Part shown: positions 38,844 through 47,842 of the stretch, in pieces
How positions within the stretch are numbered: position 1 is the stretch's first letter
Layout: the number at the start of each line of letters is the position of its first letter
From: JBDFMH01 sp047238125
GTDB taxonomy: Bacteria > Pseudomonadota > Alphaproteobacteria > Sphingomonadales > Sphingomonadaceae
DNA: 64,000 nt
Direction of reading: 5' to 3'
Assembly: GCF_047238125.1 (NCBI RefSeq)
Contig: NZ_JBDFMH010000001.1
Span: 3,100,001-3,164,000, forward strand
Notes under the pieces: generated by a model
What the model saw: the letters and a program-made list of their open reading frames with translations, nothing else
Databases searched by the model: none
What the model was told of the DNA's origin: nothing
Made by a program: the position numbers and the translations under genes

Positions 38844-39806
38844 ATGCATTCTGTTCTGCTGTCGACGAACGCGGGTCTGCCCAGCCGGTTCCGCTCGCTT
38901 TTCCGGCCGCGCGATATCTTCGTCCACGATGGTGGTACGCTGCGCCGGATCAAGTTCGGCCCCCGCATCCAGATGGCCCTGTTGGTGGCGATCGTCGTGC
39001 TGATCGGTTGGAGCGCCTATGCCGCGATCCAGCTGCGCGCGCCGGAAGCCGCCACCCACGACGTGGCAGTGATGGAGGCTCAGGTCGCGGCGATGGCGGC
39101 AGAGCGCGAGGCGCTGAAGCGCCAGGTCGCCGATATCGCACTGGCCGATGCCAAGAGCCGGATCAGCGAAACCCGTTCGCTGCTCGCCAAGCTGGGGCTG
39201 AAGCCCGATCGTTTCCACGCGCCGCGCCAGGGCGGCATGGGCGGCCCGTTCGAGCCGGTCACCGCCAACACCGGCAAGGCTGATCCCCAGTTTCAGGCGC
39301 TGTTCCTGCAGTGGAAGAAGCTTGACCAGCTTGAACAGGGCGTGATCTCGGTCCCGTCTCAGCGGCCGGTGCAGGATGTGAGCTTCACCTCCGGCTATGG
39401 GGTGCGCTCCGATCCGTTCCGTGGTTCGGCCGCGATGCATGCCGGCATCGATCTGGCGGGTCCGATCGGCACGCCGATCTATGCCACCGCCGATGGTGTC
39501 GTCGGCCGCTCCGGCTGGGCCAACGGCTACGGCAATCTGGTCGAGATCAACCATGGCAAGGGCATCGCCACCCGCTATGGCCATCTGTCCAAGCTCCTTG
39601 TCAGCGCCAACAGCCGGGTCAAGCGCGGCCAGCTGATCGCTCTGATGGGATCGACCGGCCGTTCGACCGGCAGCCATCTCCACTACGAAGTCCGCATCGA
39701 CGGCCGCGCGGTGAACCCGGTGCCCTATCTCCAGTCGTCGGACTATCTGGCCTCGCTGCAGAAGCGTGCCGCCAACCAGATCGCGCTGGGCGGCCCGGAA
39801 GAGTGA
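38844..39806 (+). CDS. M23 family metallopeptidase (peptidoglycan DD-endopeptidase type)
   Basis: 320 residues. A single N-terminal membrane helix (about 44-66, IQMALLVAIVVLIGWSAYAAI) is followed by a coiled coil (MEAQVAAMAAEREALKRQVADIALADAKSRI, key part EAQVAAMAAEREALKRQ) and the LytM/M23 domain: GYGVRSDPFRGSAAMHAGIDLAG (H-x3-D zinc ligands), GYGNLVEINHGKGIATRYGHL and GSTGRSTGSHLHYEVRIDG (HxH). ATG at 38844 is preferred to an adjacent TTG at 38841. Likely anchored in the inner membrane with a periplasmic, catalytically competent domain. Confidence 0.92.
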   Translation: MHSVLLSTNAGLPSRFRSLFRPRDIFVHDGGTLRRIKFGPRIQMALLVAIVVLIGWSAYAAIQLRAPEAATHDVAVMEAQVAAMAAEREALKRQVADIALADAKSRISETRSLLAKLGLKPDRFHAPRQGGMGGPFEPVTANTGKADPQFQALFLQWKKLDQLEQGVISVPSQRPVQDVSFTSGYGVRSDPFRGSAAMHAGIDLAGPIGTPIYATADGVVGRSGWANGYGNLVEINHGKGIATRYGHLSKLLVSANSRVKRGQLIALMGSTGRSTGSHLHYEVRIDGRAVNPVPYLQSSDYLASLQKRAANQIALGGPEE

Positions 39807-39863
39807 GCCCGGCGCATCGCTGACCCGATTGCCGGGGGCGGTGCGGTACCCTATCTAAGCTGA

Positions 39864-40196
39864 ATGACGGACACCCAGATCGCCCTGACGCCTGCCGCTG
39901 CGACCCGGGTCGCGGCGATCGCCGCGAAGAGCGGCAAGCCTGCGATCCTGCGCCTGGCCGTCGATGGCGGCGGCTGCGCCGGCTTCCAGTACAAGTTCGA
40001 GCTTTCGCCCGACGTGGCCGCCGACGATGCCGTGGCGGAGGAGGCGGGCGTGCGGCTGGTGGTCGATCCGATCAGCCTCGATCTCGTGCGCGGCAGCGCG
40101 GTCGATTATGTCGAATCGCTGGGCGGTGCCGCGTTTCGCGTGACCAACCCCAATGCCGCTTCGGGTTGCGGCTGCGGCACCAGCTTCTCGATCTAG
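39864..40196 (+). CDS. erpA: Iron-sulfur cluster insertion protein ErpA (HesB/IscA family)
   Basis: 110 residues. A-type Fe-S carrier with the three conserved cysteines: GGGCAGFQYKFEL and the terminal GCGCGTSFSI. LVVDPISLDLVRGSAVDYVE is the standard HesB core. Soluble. The downstream xthA is 32 bases away on the same strand. Confidence 0.93.
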   Translation: MTDTQIALTPAAATRVAAIAAKSGKPAILRLAVDGGGCAGFQYKFELSPDVAADDAVAEEAGVRLVVDPISLDLVRGSAVDYVESLGGAAFRVTNPNAASGCGCGTSFSI

Positions 40197-40228
40197 CCGC
40201 GGGTCCGCGCGCCAGCTAGACCCTGGCC

Positions 40229-41005
40229 ATGAGGATCGCGACGTTCAACATCAACGGCATCCGTGCACGGCTGCCCCGGCTGCTCGAGTGGCTGGACGAG
40301 ACCAAGCCCGACGTCGCTTGCCTGCAGGAAATCAAGACCGCCGACGAAGGCTTCCCGATCAAGGATATCGAGGCGGCGGGCTATGGCGCGATCTGGCATG
40401 GCCAGAAGGGCTTCAACGGCGTGGCGATCCTGGCGCGGGGGCAGGAGCCGGTGGAGACGCGGCGCGGCCTGCCGGATGATCCCGATCCCTCGCACAGCCG
40501 CTATCTGGAAGCTGCCGTCGATGGCGTGCTGGTAGCATCGATCTATCTGCCCAACGGCAATCCGCAGCCCGGCCCGAAGTTCGATTACAAGCTGGCCTGG
40601 TTCGATCGGCTGATCGACCATGCGGGCACGCTGTTCGCCAGCGAGCAGCCGGTGGTGCTGGCGGGCGATTACAACGTCATCCCGACCAGCACACACGACG
40701 ACACTTTCTCGGTGCGCGCGATGGCGAACGATGCGCTGCTGCAGCCCGAATCGCAGGCCGCGTTCCGGCGCTTGCGCCATGCCGGCTGGACCGATGCCTT
40801 GCGCGCGCGCCACCCGACCGGCGCGCTCTACACCTTCTGGGATTATCAGGCGGGCGCGTGGCAGCGTGATGCCGGCTTCCGCATCGATCATCTGATGCTT
40901 AGTCCGGCCGCGGCCGACCGGCTGATCGACGCCGGCGTCGACAAGGCAACCCGCGGCAAGGAAAAGGCGAGCGACCACGCGCCGACCTGGGTGGAGCTGG
41001 GGTAG
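40229..41005 (+). CDS. xthA: Exodeoxyribonuclease III
   Basis: 258 residues. AP endonuclease/3'-5' exonuclease of base-excision repair. Key motifs: MRIATFNINGIRARLPRL, the metal ligand Glu in CLQEIKTADE, YLPNGNPQPGPKFDYK, VVLAGDYNVIPTSTHDD and the catalytic KEKASDHAPTWVEL. Length is normal. A REP-like element separates it from the convergent tamB. Confidence 0.95.
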   Translation: MRIATFNINGIRARLPRLLEWLDETKPDVACLQEIKTADEGFPIKDIEAAGYGAIWHGQKGFNGVAILARGQEPVETRRGLPDDPDPSHSRYLEAAVDGVLVASIYLPNGNPQPGPKFDYKLAWFDRLIDHAGTLFASEQPVVLAGDYNVIPTSTHDDTFSVRAMANDALLQPESQAAFRRLRHAGWTDALRARHPTGALYTFWDYQAGAWQRDAGFRIDHLMLSPAAADRLIDAGVDKATRGKEKASDHAPTWVELG

Positions 41006-41040
41006 CAGCTCGCTCACCTCGTCGATCGTGAACCGACCTT

Positions 41041-41120
41041 CGTCATCCCGGCCTTGAACCGGGATCCCGCTTCGTAACGCCGCGAAGGCAGCGGAGCCCC
41101 GGCTTATGTCCGGGGCGACG
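41041..41120. repeat. REP-like element with two hairpins between xthA and tamB
   Basis: It opens with CGTCATCCCGG and closes with CCGGGGCGACG. Two internal hairpins are seen: CCCGGCCTTGAACCGGG at the left and CCCCGGCTTATGTCCGGGG at the right. The element sits between convergent gene ends, a usual place for such repeats. Confidence 0.75.
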
Positions 41121-41148
41121 TTGATCTCATGTTCGCCCGCTAACCCGC

Positions 41149-44100
41149 TCAATAATCCTTCGAGTAGCGCAAGTTCACGCTCGATCCGCCGAACGAGCTC
41201 GTCTGGCTGAGCAGGCTGAGCGCCTTCGACAGCGAGATTTCGAGCTGGGTGGCGGTGAAGCCGCGCGCATCGGTGATGATCTCTACATAGATGTCGTTGG
41301 AGATATATTGCCCGGCCGCCAGCGCGGTCCCGCGACCCGCGGTCTTGTCCGCGCCGAGCACGCGCAGCCGATCGATGCCGCTGGCCGAGCGCAGCTTGCC
41401 GAGCGGATTGAGCCCGCCGCCGCCCGATCCGCGCAGCGAATTGAGCGCGGCCGCCAGCTGGATCGCCTGAGTGGGCGACAGCGAAGTGATCGACGAACCG
41501 AACAGCAGCCGCGACAGCACCTCGTCCTGCGGGAGCGCGGGGGTGGAGGTGAAGCTGATCTGCGGGGCGAGGGCGCGGCCGCCGATGTTGATCGTAGCAG
41601 TGACACCTTCGACCGTGGTATTTGCGGCCAGCGACAGGATCGGGTTGGTCAGCTGCCCGCCGTCGAAGCGGATAGTGCCATTGTCGGCCAGCTCGAACCG
41701 GCGGCCCGAGAAGGAATAGGTGCCGCGCACGACATCGACCGATCCGGTAACGACCGGCGCAGTGGAGGTGCCACGCACGCGCAGATCGGTCGCGAATTCG
41801 GCCTCGAGGCCCATGCCCGAGATGAATACGCGGTTGTCGGCGCGCACGCGGATGTCGAGCGCCCAGTTGCTGGGGATGGCCGCTTGCTGCTGCGCGGGGC
41901 TGAGCGGCCGGTCCGTCCGCCGGCGCACGCCTTCCAGCTCGGCGATCTCGGCCGCACCCTGGCGGATGATCTGGTAGCGCACCTCGGGCAGGCTGAGCTC
42001 GCCCTTGATCAGCCCGCCGCCGGTGCCGTTGGTGATCGCCAGATTGCCGGACACGGTCGCGCCCAGTGCATCGCTGCGGGCGAGCTGCGCGCGCTGGAGG
42101 GTGACGGCAAGATCGATCGGGAAGCCGCTGGCCGCATCGAGCCCGACGGAGCCTTTGGCCGAAACGCTGCCTTCGCCCGCACGGCCGGTGAGCGTGTTTA
42201 TCTGCAGGCGGGAGCGGGTGAAGCGGCCATCGAGCGCGATCCGCGAGACGACCGTGCCATAGGCTTCGTTCTCATAGCGCAGCGCGTTGGCGCGGACGAC
42301 GCCGTTCAGCGACGGCTGGTCGAGCCGGCCGCCGAAATCGGCCGCCACCGCGATTGGCCCGCTCACCGTCTGCCCGGCGATGCCGGTCAGCGTCCACAGC
42401 ACTTCGGCCGGACCGTTGTAACGGATGCCGCCGCTGAGCGGGCTGGCGAACAGCCGTTCCGACAGCGACGCACCGGCGCCGAGCGGCGCGAGGCGCGCCT
42501 GCATCCGGCCGACAGTGGCGCCGCCGCGGCGGATCAGCGCGCGCGCCTCGCCACCGCTTTCACCGAGCGTGCCAAGGAAGGCGATATCGACCGGCTGCGA
42601 GACGACATAGGCGGCGGTGCGGGTGAAGTTCTTCACGTCGATCCGTGCGCGCAAGCTGGGCACGGTGCCGGCGGAGGCGTAGTCGATCGTGCCGGTCGCG
42701 CGGCCGCCGAGGCCGAGGCCGGGCACCGCCGCCTGCACGATCGCGACATCCATGTTGCGCAGGCGCGCGGTCAGGCGGGTGGCGTTGCCATAGCTGCCGG
42801 CCAGATCGACCTGACCCTGCGGCACCACGATGGTGGCGGGTTGCAGCTGCCAATCCGCGCCTGCCTTCACGATCGTGGCGGGGCGGGCGAGGCGGAAGGT
42901 GATGCCGTTGGCAGTGCCACGCAGATTGGCGAGGATGCGGTTGGGCGACAGCCGCGCCTGCGCCGCCACGTCGAACGGCACGCCGGCGCGGCCGCGCGCG
43001 ACCAGCGCGACCGAGCCGGATCCGTTGCGATAACTGGCGCGGCCCTGCGCGATCGTCAGGCTGTTGTCGCCCGAGACGACATTAGCGAGGTCGAAGCGGC
43101 CTTCGACCGACGGCCCGGCGGGATAGAGGATGGCGGTGCCACGGATCGTGCCGCGCCCGATCAGGATCGGCACATCGCCGGGGATACGCGCGGCGCTGGC
43201 GGCGATATCGGCATCGATCCGCTGGCTGGATCCGGCGGCGGCCAGGCGCAGGCTGCCGTTCAGGCCCGATCCGGCCAGCCGCACCGTGCCCACGAACGGG
43301 CCGGCGGCGGTCTGCACCACCGATCCGGTGAAATCGATGCCGGCAAAGGTGGCGCGGCGGATATCCACTGCCAGCGGGCCGCGTCCGGTACGCACCAGCA
43401 GATCGGCGACGAACGGGCCGTAGGGCGATCCGCCGCGCGCGCTGATCTCGTATCCGGCCGCGGTGCCGCGCAGTTCGGCGACGACGTCTGTCAGCTGTAC
43501 ACCGACATTGGGTCGGGCGGCGCGCAGCGTGACGAGCGGGCGTTCGAGCGTGCCGCTGGCGACGACTGACAGCGGGCCATAGGTGCGCGACTGGCCAGCC
43601 GCGCGGAACGCGATCCGCCCGGTCGCGGTATCGTAGCGGCCCTCGCCCGATGTGATGCGGAGCAGCGGCGCGGTGAGCGTGAACTGGCGCAGCGTGGCGA
43701 TGCCATTCTCGTCGAAGCCGAAGCGGCCGCTGACGACGGCGTTGCCTCCGAGCTGATCGCGCACGCTGGCATTGTCGAGCCGCACGGTATTGGCGCGGAA
43801 GAAGCCGGCGATGCCGAAGCCGCCGTTCGGGCCGGTCACCAGTTCGGCATCGGTGAACAGGTTGATGCGGCCGAGGCCATCGACCTGATAATCGTTGACC
43901 CGGCCCTTCAGCGCGCCGGTGTAGGTGCCCTTGGCGATATCGGCGACGACGATCGCGGTGGCGTCGATCCGGTCGGACCGCAGCTTCAGATTATCCGACA
44001 GCAGGCGGCCGTTCGAATAAGCGAGATCGCCATTGATCGCGAGATTGGTGAGCAGGCCGCCGGCCGCGGCGTTCAGCCCGGTCACGCGGCGGGCGGTGGC

Positions 44101-45345
44101 GTTGACGGGGATCAGGATGCGATCGGCATCAATCGTGGCGCGGCCGCTGGCGACCAGCGCATCGACCCCCATCGTGCCGAAGGCGAGGCGGCTGGCGGTG
44201 AGCCGATAATCGAGTGTCGGGGTGGCGAACGGGCCGTCGATCACCGCGGCCAGCCGCACGTCGCGGCCCGCCAGATTGTCGGCGATCGCGCCGGGGGTGA
44301 GCAACTGGGCGTCGACGCGCAGGTTGCCGAGCCGGCTCTGGCCGAGATCGAGCAGGCCGGCCGCGTTCACCGCCAGCGCGGAGGAGCGTGCGACGAGCTT
44401 CACGTCCGCGCGCCGTTCGCCCAGCACAGCCGCCAGATCGATGTCGAGCGCGGGCGAAGTGAGCCGGCGCACCGGCCCTTCCATCAGCGCGCCGGGCTGG
44501 GTGGCGCCGCGGGCCCGGATATTCCCGTCCCGCGCAGTGATGGCGAGATCGGCAAGCGGCTGGCCGCCCAGCAGCGCGCGGGCACGCCCCGCCCAGTTCG
44601 CCCAATCGCCATTGCCGCCGACCGAAAGCTCCAGCGGCTTGCCGAGCCCGGCATAGCTGTCAACCAGTCCGCCGGCCGGCGCTGTCAGCCGGCCATCGAC
44701 CTGCAGGCGATTGTCCTGCGGGACCGCATCCAGCGTCATTCGCAGCCGATCGCCGCCGGCCACGCCGGGTCCGCGCAGCGCATCGGCGGCGGCGCGGATA
44801 CGCGCGCGGCCGTCGGCGATATCGGCCGACCAGTCGAGGCGGACGAGGTGGCGCTTGCCGGTGACGGGCGGGTCCACGATCAGCCGGTCGACCGTCAACC
44901 GGCCGAGCGCGATGTCGAGATCGGGCAGCAGCGGTGCGTTCGGATCGGACGGCACCGGCTTCAGCGCTGGCAGCCGCATCAGCCGCACTTCATCGGCATG
45001 CAGCGTACGAACGTCGATCTTGTTGTTCAGATAAGCGAACGGGCTCCAGTCCACTTCCACCCGCGGGCTGCGCGCGAAGACGCCGCGCGGATCGCTGACG
45101 GTGAAGCCGACCAGCGCCATCCGGCCATAGACCGACCCCTCGATCCGATCGACGCCGATGCGGATGCCCGAGGCGGTTTCATAAGCCGCGATCTGGCGCG
45201 TGAGGAAGCGATGGCCGGGGCCGGTATCGATGCCAAGCAGCAATGCACCGACCAGCAGCACGATCGCGCCGAGCCCGATCGCGATCCACTTGGCGATGCG
45301 GCGGCCGGTGCCGGCGCGGGCAGGCCGTTCTTCGGTCTCGGCCAT
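41149..45345 (-). CDS. tamB: Translocation and assembly module subunit TamB
   Basis: 1398 residues, near the family's usual length. One N-terminal membrane anchor (about residues 18-42, RIAKWIAIGLGAIVLLVGALLLGI) is followed by a very long beta-helical repeat region typical of AsmA-like bridge proteins, and a C-terminal TamB domain (FSGRRFELADNGTIRFDGGQL ... ISFTSTPALPQDEVLSRLLFG ... ASGIDRLRVLG ... LRYSKDY). With TamA it assembles outer-membrane proteins and moves phospholipids across the periplasm. Its ATG shares one base with the tamA stop (TGATG). Confidence 0.94.
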   Translation of the reverse strand: MAETEERPARAGTGRRIAKWIAIGLGAIVLLVGALLLGIDTGPGHRFLTRQIAAYETASGIRIGVDRIEGSVYGRMALVGFTVSDPRGVFARSPRVEVDWSPFAYLNNKIDVRTLHADEVRLMRLPALKPVPSDPNAPLLPDLDIALGRLTVDRLIVDPPVTGKRHLVRLDWSADIADGRARIRAAADALRGPGVAGGDRLRMTLDAVPQDNRLQVDGRLTAPAGGLVDSYAGLGKPLELSVGGNGDWANWAGRARALLGGQPLADLAITARDGNIRARGATQPGALMEGPVRRLTSPALDIDLAAVLGERRADVKLVARSSALAVNAAGLLDLGQSRLGNLRVDAQLLTPGAIADNLAGRDVRLAAVIDGPFATPTLDYRLTASRLAFGTMGVDALVASGRATIDADRILIPVNATARRVTGLNAAAGGLLTNLAINGDLAYSNGRLLSDNLKLRSDRIDATAIVVADIAKGTYTGALKGRVNDYQVDGLGRINLFTDAELVTGPNGGFGIAGFFRANTVRLDNASVRDQLGGNAVVSGRFGFDENGIATLRQFTLTAPLLRITSGEGRYDTATGRIAFRAAGQSRTYGPLSVVASGTLERPLVTLRAARPNVGVQLTDVVAELRGTAAGYEISARGGSPYGPFVADLLVRTGRGPLAVDIRRATFAGIDFTGSVVQTAAGPFVGTVRLAGSGLNGSLRLAAAGSSQRIDADIAASAARIPGDVPILIGRGTIRGTAILYPAGPSVEGRFDLANVVSGDNSLTIAQGRASYRNGSGSVALVARGRAGVPFDVAAQARLSPNRILANLRGTANGITFRLARPATIVKAGADWQLQPATIVVPQGQVDLAGSYGNATRLTARLRNMDVAIVQAAVPGLGLGGRATGTIDYASAGTVPSLRARIDVKNFTRTAAYVVSQPVDIAFLGTLGESGGEARALIRRGGATVGRMQARLAPLGAGASLSERLFASPLSGGIRYNGPAEVLWTLTGIAGQTVSGPIAVAADFGGRLDQPSLNGVVRANALRYENEAYGTVVSRIALDGRFTRSRLQINTLTGRAGEGSVSAKGSVGLDAASGFPIDLAVTLQRAQLARSDALGATVSGNLAITNGTGGGLIKGELSLPEVRYQIIRQGAAEIAELEGVRRRTDRPLSPAQQQAAIPSNWALDIRVRADNRVFISGMGLEAEFATDLRVRGTSTAPVVTGSVDVVRGTYSFSGRRFELADNGTIRFDGGQLTNPILSLAANTTVEGVTATINIGGRALAPQISFTSTPALPQDEVLSRLLFGSSITSLSPTQAIQLAAALNSLRGSGGGGLNPLGKLRSASGIDRLRVLGADKTAGRGTALAAGQYISNDIYVEIITDARGFTATQLEISLSKALSLLSQTSSFGGSSVNLRYSKDY

Positions 45346-47375
45346 CAGAAGGCCTGCCCGATCGAGATGTACAGAGCGACCTTCGATTCGCCGGGCTCAC
45401 GCCCGATTGGGGTCGCGATATCGACGCGCAGCGGCCCGAAATTGGTATAGTAACGCCCGCCGATGCCCGCGCCGTAGCGCATGCCCGACAGCGACGGCGT
45501 GGATCCGGTGCCGACGCGGCCGGCATCGACGAACGGCACGATGCCGAAATTGCCGAACCGGTACCGAGCCTCGATCGCGAATTCGGTGAGCGAGGTGCCG
45601 CCGAGCGGATCATTGTTGATGTCCTTCGGCCCCAGTTCCTGGAAGCCGAAGCCGCGCACCGATCCGCCGCCGCCGGCATAATAGCGCCGCGACGGTGCGA
45701 TATCGTCGCGGCTGGCGCCGAGGATCGATCCGACCCGCGCGCGCCCGGCCAGCACCAGCGACTCCATCGCCGGGAAATAGGCGCTACCTTCGAGCAGCAA
45801 CCGGCCATAGCCATCGAACCCGCCGGAACTGCGTTTCTGCGCTTCCGGGCTGACGCGCGCCGTGATGCGGAAGCCGCGCGTCGGATCGAGCAGGCTGTCC
45901 GATCCGTCATAGCCGAGCTGGGCGGGCAGCGCGGCGATGAAATAGGTGCTGCGCTCGCGATCCTGGACGACATCGCGGAACGGCGTCTCGCGCGTGGCGA
46001 TCAGCTCGCCGCCGATGCTCCACGTCCATTTCTTCTGCCAGATCGGCGTCGACTGGCGGGCGAGACTGCCGGTGAGGCTGATGGTCTGCGCATTGTAGGC
46101 CGCGAAATCCCGGCGGCCGGCCGAGGCGCCGAGCGCGAAGGTGCGATCGCGCTGGCCCGCGTTCGACCGGCGGAAATTGACGCCGAGGCTCTGTTCCTGC
46201 GTGCCCGCCACCGCCGCGACCGACAGCGCGCCTTCATCGGGGAAGAGGTTGCGGTGCGTCCAGCTGCCGGTGATCTTGATGCCTTCGCCGGTGCCATAGC
46301 CCGCGCTGGCCGCCAGGCTGCGCCACGGCCCCTTGGTCTGACTGACGAGCAGATCGACCGCCTCGGTACCGTCCGCCGCCACGGTGCCGGTGCGCACGGG
46401 TTCGATCGCGATCGTGGAGAACAGGCTGGTGCCGATCAGCGCCTGGCGCAGGTCGTCGGTTTTGCGGCTGTCGTAGAGGTCGCCCGGATCGAAGCGGGTG
46501 AGCAGCGTGACATGATCGACCCCGAACACGGGATCGCCCTGCACGCGGATCTTGCCGAAGCGCGATTTGGGACCGGAATCGACCGGCAGCGTATAGGCAC
46601 CGCGATGATCGCGCTCGTCGAGCAGCACGTCGCGCGCACCGACGGTGACGAAGGGATAGCCCTGCTCAGGCAGGCGCAGCGCGACATTGGCTTCCGCGCT
46701 CTCGACTTCGGCGGCCACGATCGGCGCGCCGACCTTGAGCGCCAGCGCATCGATTGCCAACTGACGCGGCTCGGGCGCGGCGCGGGTCACCTCGATCGAT
46801 CCGAGCGTGTAGCGCGTGCCGGGCACCGCGGTGACGGTGGCGACCAGTTCGCCAGGCCGGTCTTTGACCGGATCGACGGTGGCGGTGACGACGCCGTCAT
46901 AATAGCCTTCGGATCGCAGCAGCCGTTCGCCCAGCTTCACATCCTCGTCCGCGCGGGCAGAGACCTGCGCGGCGTTGGCGGCCTTGCTGCCATCCTTCAC
47001 CAGCGCGGACAGATCGCGGAACTGGCCGTCAAGCTTCACGTCCTTGAAGCCGCGGGTCTCGGTGCGGTAGCGGATCGATGGGGTCTGCTCGTCTCCCGCC
47101 ACCGCCGCCGTTTCGGCCGGAACGGTATCGGCACTGGTGATCGGTGGCAGGGGCTGGGCCAGTTCGGCATCGGCGGCGGGGTCGGGTGCCGCGTCGGAAG
47201 CCGGTGCCTCGCTCGCGGCCGGCTCATCAGGCGCGGCGGTAGCCTCGAGCGGCGGCAGCGCGGTATCGAACGCCGGATCGGACAGCAACGGATCGTCAGC
47301 GGCATCCTGGGCGATGGCGAGTGACGACCAGGAGACTGCCGCCAACAAGCAGAGAAACCGACGCCCCGACCGCAA
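45345..47375 (-). CDS. tamA: Outer-membrane assembly protein TamA (Omp85 family)
   Basis: 676 residues. A signal peptide ending SLAIAQ/DAADD is followed by an Ala/Pro-rich linker (about 28-95), POTRA repeats (about 95-330, YTLGSIEVTRAAPEPRQ, FGKIRVQGDPVFGVDH) and a 16-strand Omp85 barrel with GGGGSVRGFGFQELGP (the conserved VRGF/Y) and C-terminal IGQAF ending in Phe. The start is a TTG at 47375 preceded by GGGGGCAAGG; no in-frame ATG serves better. An overlapping ATG frame at 47391 gives another signal-like peptide (MKGARFAVGASVSLLVGG) but stops after 31 residues. Confidence 0.9.
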   Translation of the reverse strand: MRSGRRFLCLLAAVSWSSLAIAQDAADDPLLSDPAFDTALPPLEATAAPDEPAASEAPASDAAPDPAADAELAQPLPPITSADTVPAETAAVAGDEQTPSIRYRTETRGFKDVKLDGQFRDLSALVKDGSKAANAAQVSARADEDVKLGERLLRSEGYYDGVVTATVDPVKDRPGELVATVTAVPGTRYTLGSIEVTRAAPEPRQLAIDALALKVGAPIVAAEVESAEANVALRLPEQGYPFVTVGARDVLLDERDHRGAYTLPVDSGPKSRFGKIRVQGDPVFGVDHVTLLTRFDPGDLYDSRKTDDLRQALIGTSLFSTIAIEPVRTGTVAADGTEAVDLLVSQTKGPWRSLAASAGYGTGEGIKITGSWTHRNLFPDEGALSVAAVAGTQEQSLGVNFRRSNAGQRDRTFALGASAGRRDFAAYNAQTISLTGSLARQSTPIWQKKWTWSIGGELIATRETPFRDVVQDRERSTYFIAALPAQLGYDGSDSLLDPTRGFRITARVSPEAQKRSSGGFDGYGRLLLEGSAYFPAMESLVLAGRARVGSILGASRDDIAPSRRYYAGGGGSVRGFGFQELGPKDINNDPLGGTSLTEFAIEARYRFGNFGIVPFVDAGRVGTGSTPSLSGMRYGAGIGGRYYTNFGPLRVDIATPIGREPGESKVALYISIGQAF

Positions 47376-47587
47376 ACCTTGCCCCCTTCATCCGCGGAGA
47401 TACGCCCCACGGCTTCAACGTAACTCCCGGTTCGGCCATCGGTTTCGTGGCCGGCAAGATATTTTCCGCGGGCGATCCGCGACGGTGTCGCGATCGGCAA
47501 AATCGGGCGGTTCGCCATGCCGCGATTGACTCGCCTGCGGCACTGCGCCATCGCGATCGGGTCGTGATCCGGGCAACCGGGTGTCGG
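47376..47587. other. Divergent intergenic region between tamA and the glycine riboswitch
   Basis: About 210 bases that hold the promoters of the leftward tamA-tamB pair and of the rightward glycine cleavage operon. TTGACT occurs near 47526 on the plus strand, but no convincing -10 follows at the right distance. No gene is seen. Confidence 0.45.
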
Positions 47588-47778
47588 CCGCGCGGGAGAG
47601 CGTGAGGGCGGGCAACCGCCCCGCCGCCGAAGGAGCAACCGCCCCGGAATCTCTCAGGCAATCGGGACCGCGCGGACGAGACGGCACTCTGGAAAGCGAG
47701 GCGGCTTCTAGCCGGCTCCACCGAAGGGGTAACCCCGCTTGGCCGGGGGAAAGCTCTCAGGTTCCGTGACAGAGGGGG
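47588..47778 (+). promoter_or_regulatory. Tandem glycine riboswitch
   Basis: Two glycine aptamers in series upstream of gcvT. Aptamer I (about 47588-47675) shows CGGGAGAGCG, the CCGCCGAAGGAGCAACC core and AATCTCTCAGGCAA. Aptamer II (about 47681-47778) shows CTCTGGAAAGCGAGG, CCACCGAAGGGGTAACC and AAAGCTCTCAGGTTCCGTGACAGAGGGGG (key part CTCTCAGGTTCCGTGACAG). These are the hallmark conserved blocks of gcvT-element RNAs, which activate glycine cleavage genes when glycine is high. A further hairpin (GGACGCA ... TGCGTCT, 47784-47812) before the RBS could be the expression platform. Confidence 0.93.
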
Positions 47779-47842
47779 CGACGGACGCAGCCGGCCGGCC
47801 GGCATTGCGTCTGTCGGACCCCGAATCCGGAAAGGCCCTGGC

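Noticed and set aside
41308..43569. Long plus-strand open frame antisense to tamB, and another antisense to tamA at 45243-47324
   Set aside because: Same reason: shadow frames of high-GC genes with arginine/alanine-rich, motif-free products.
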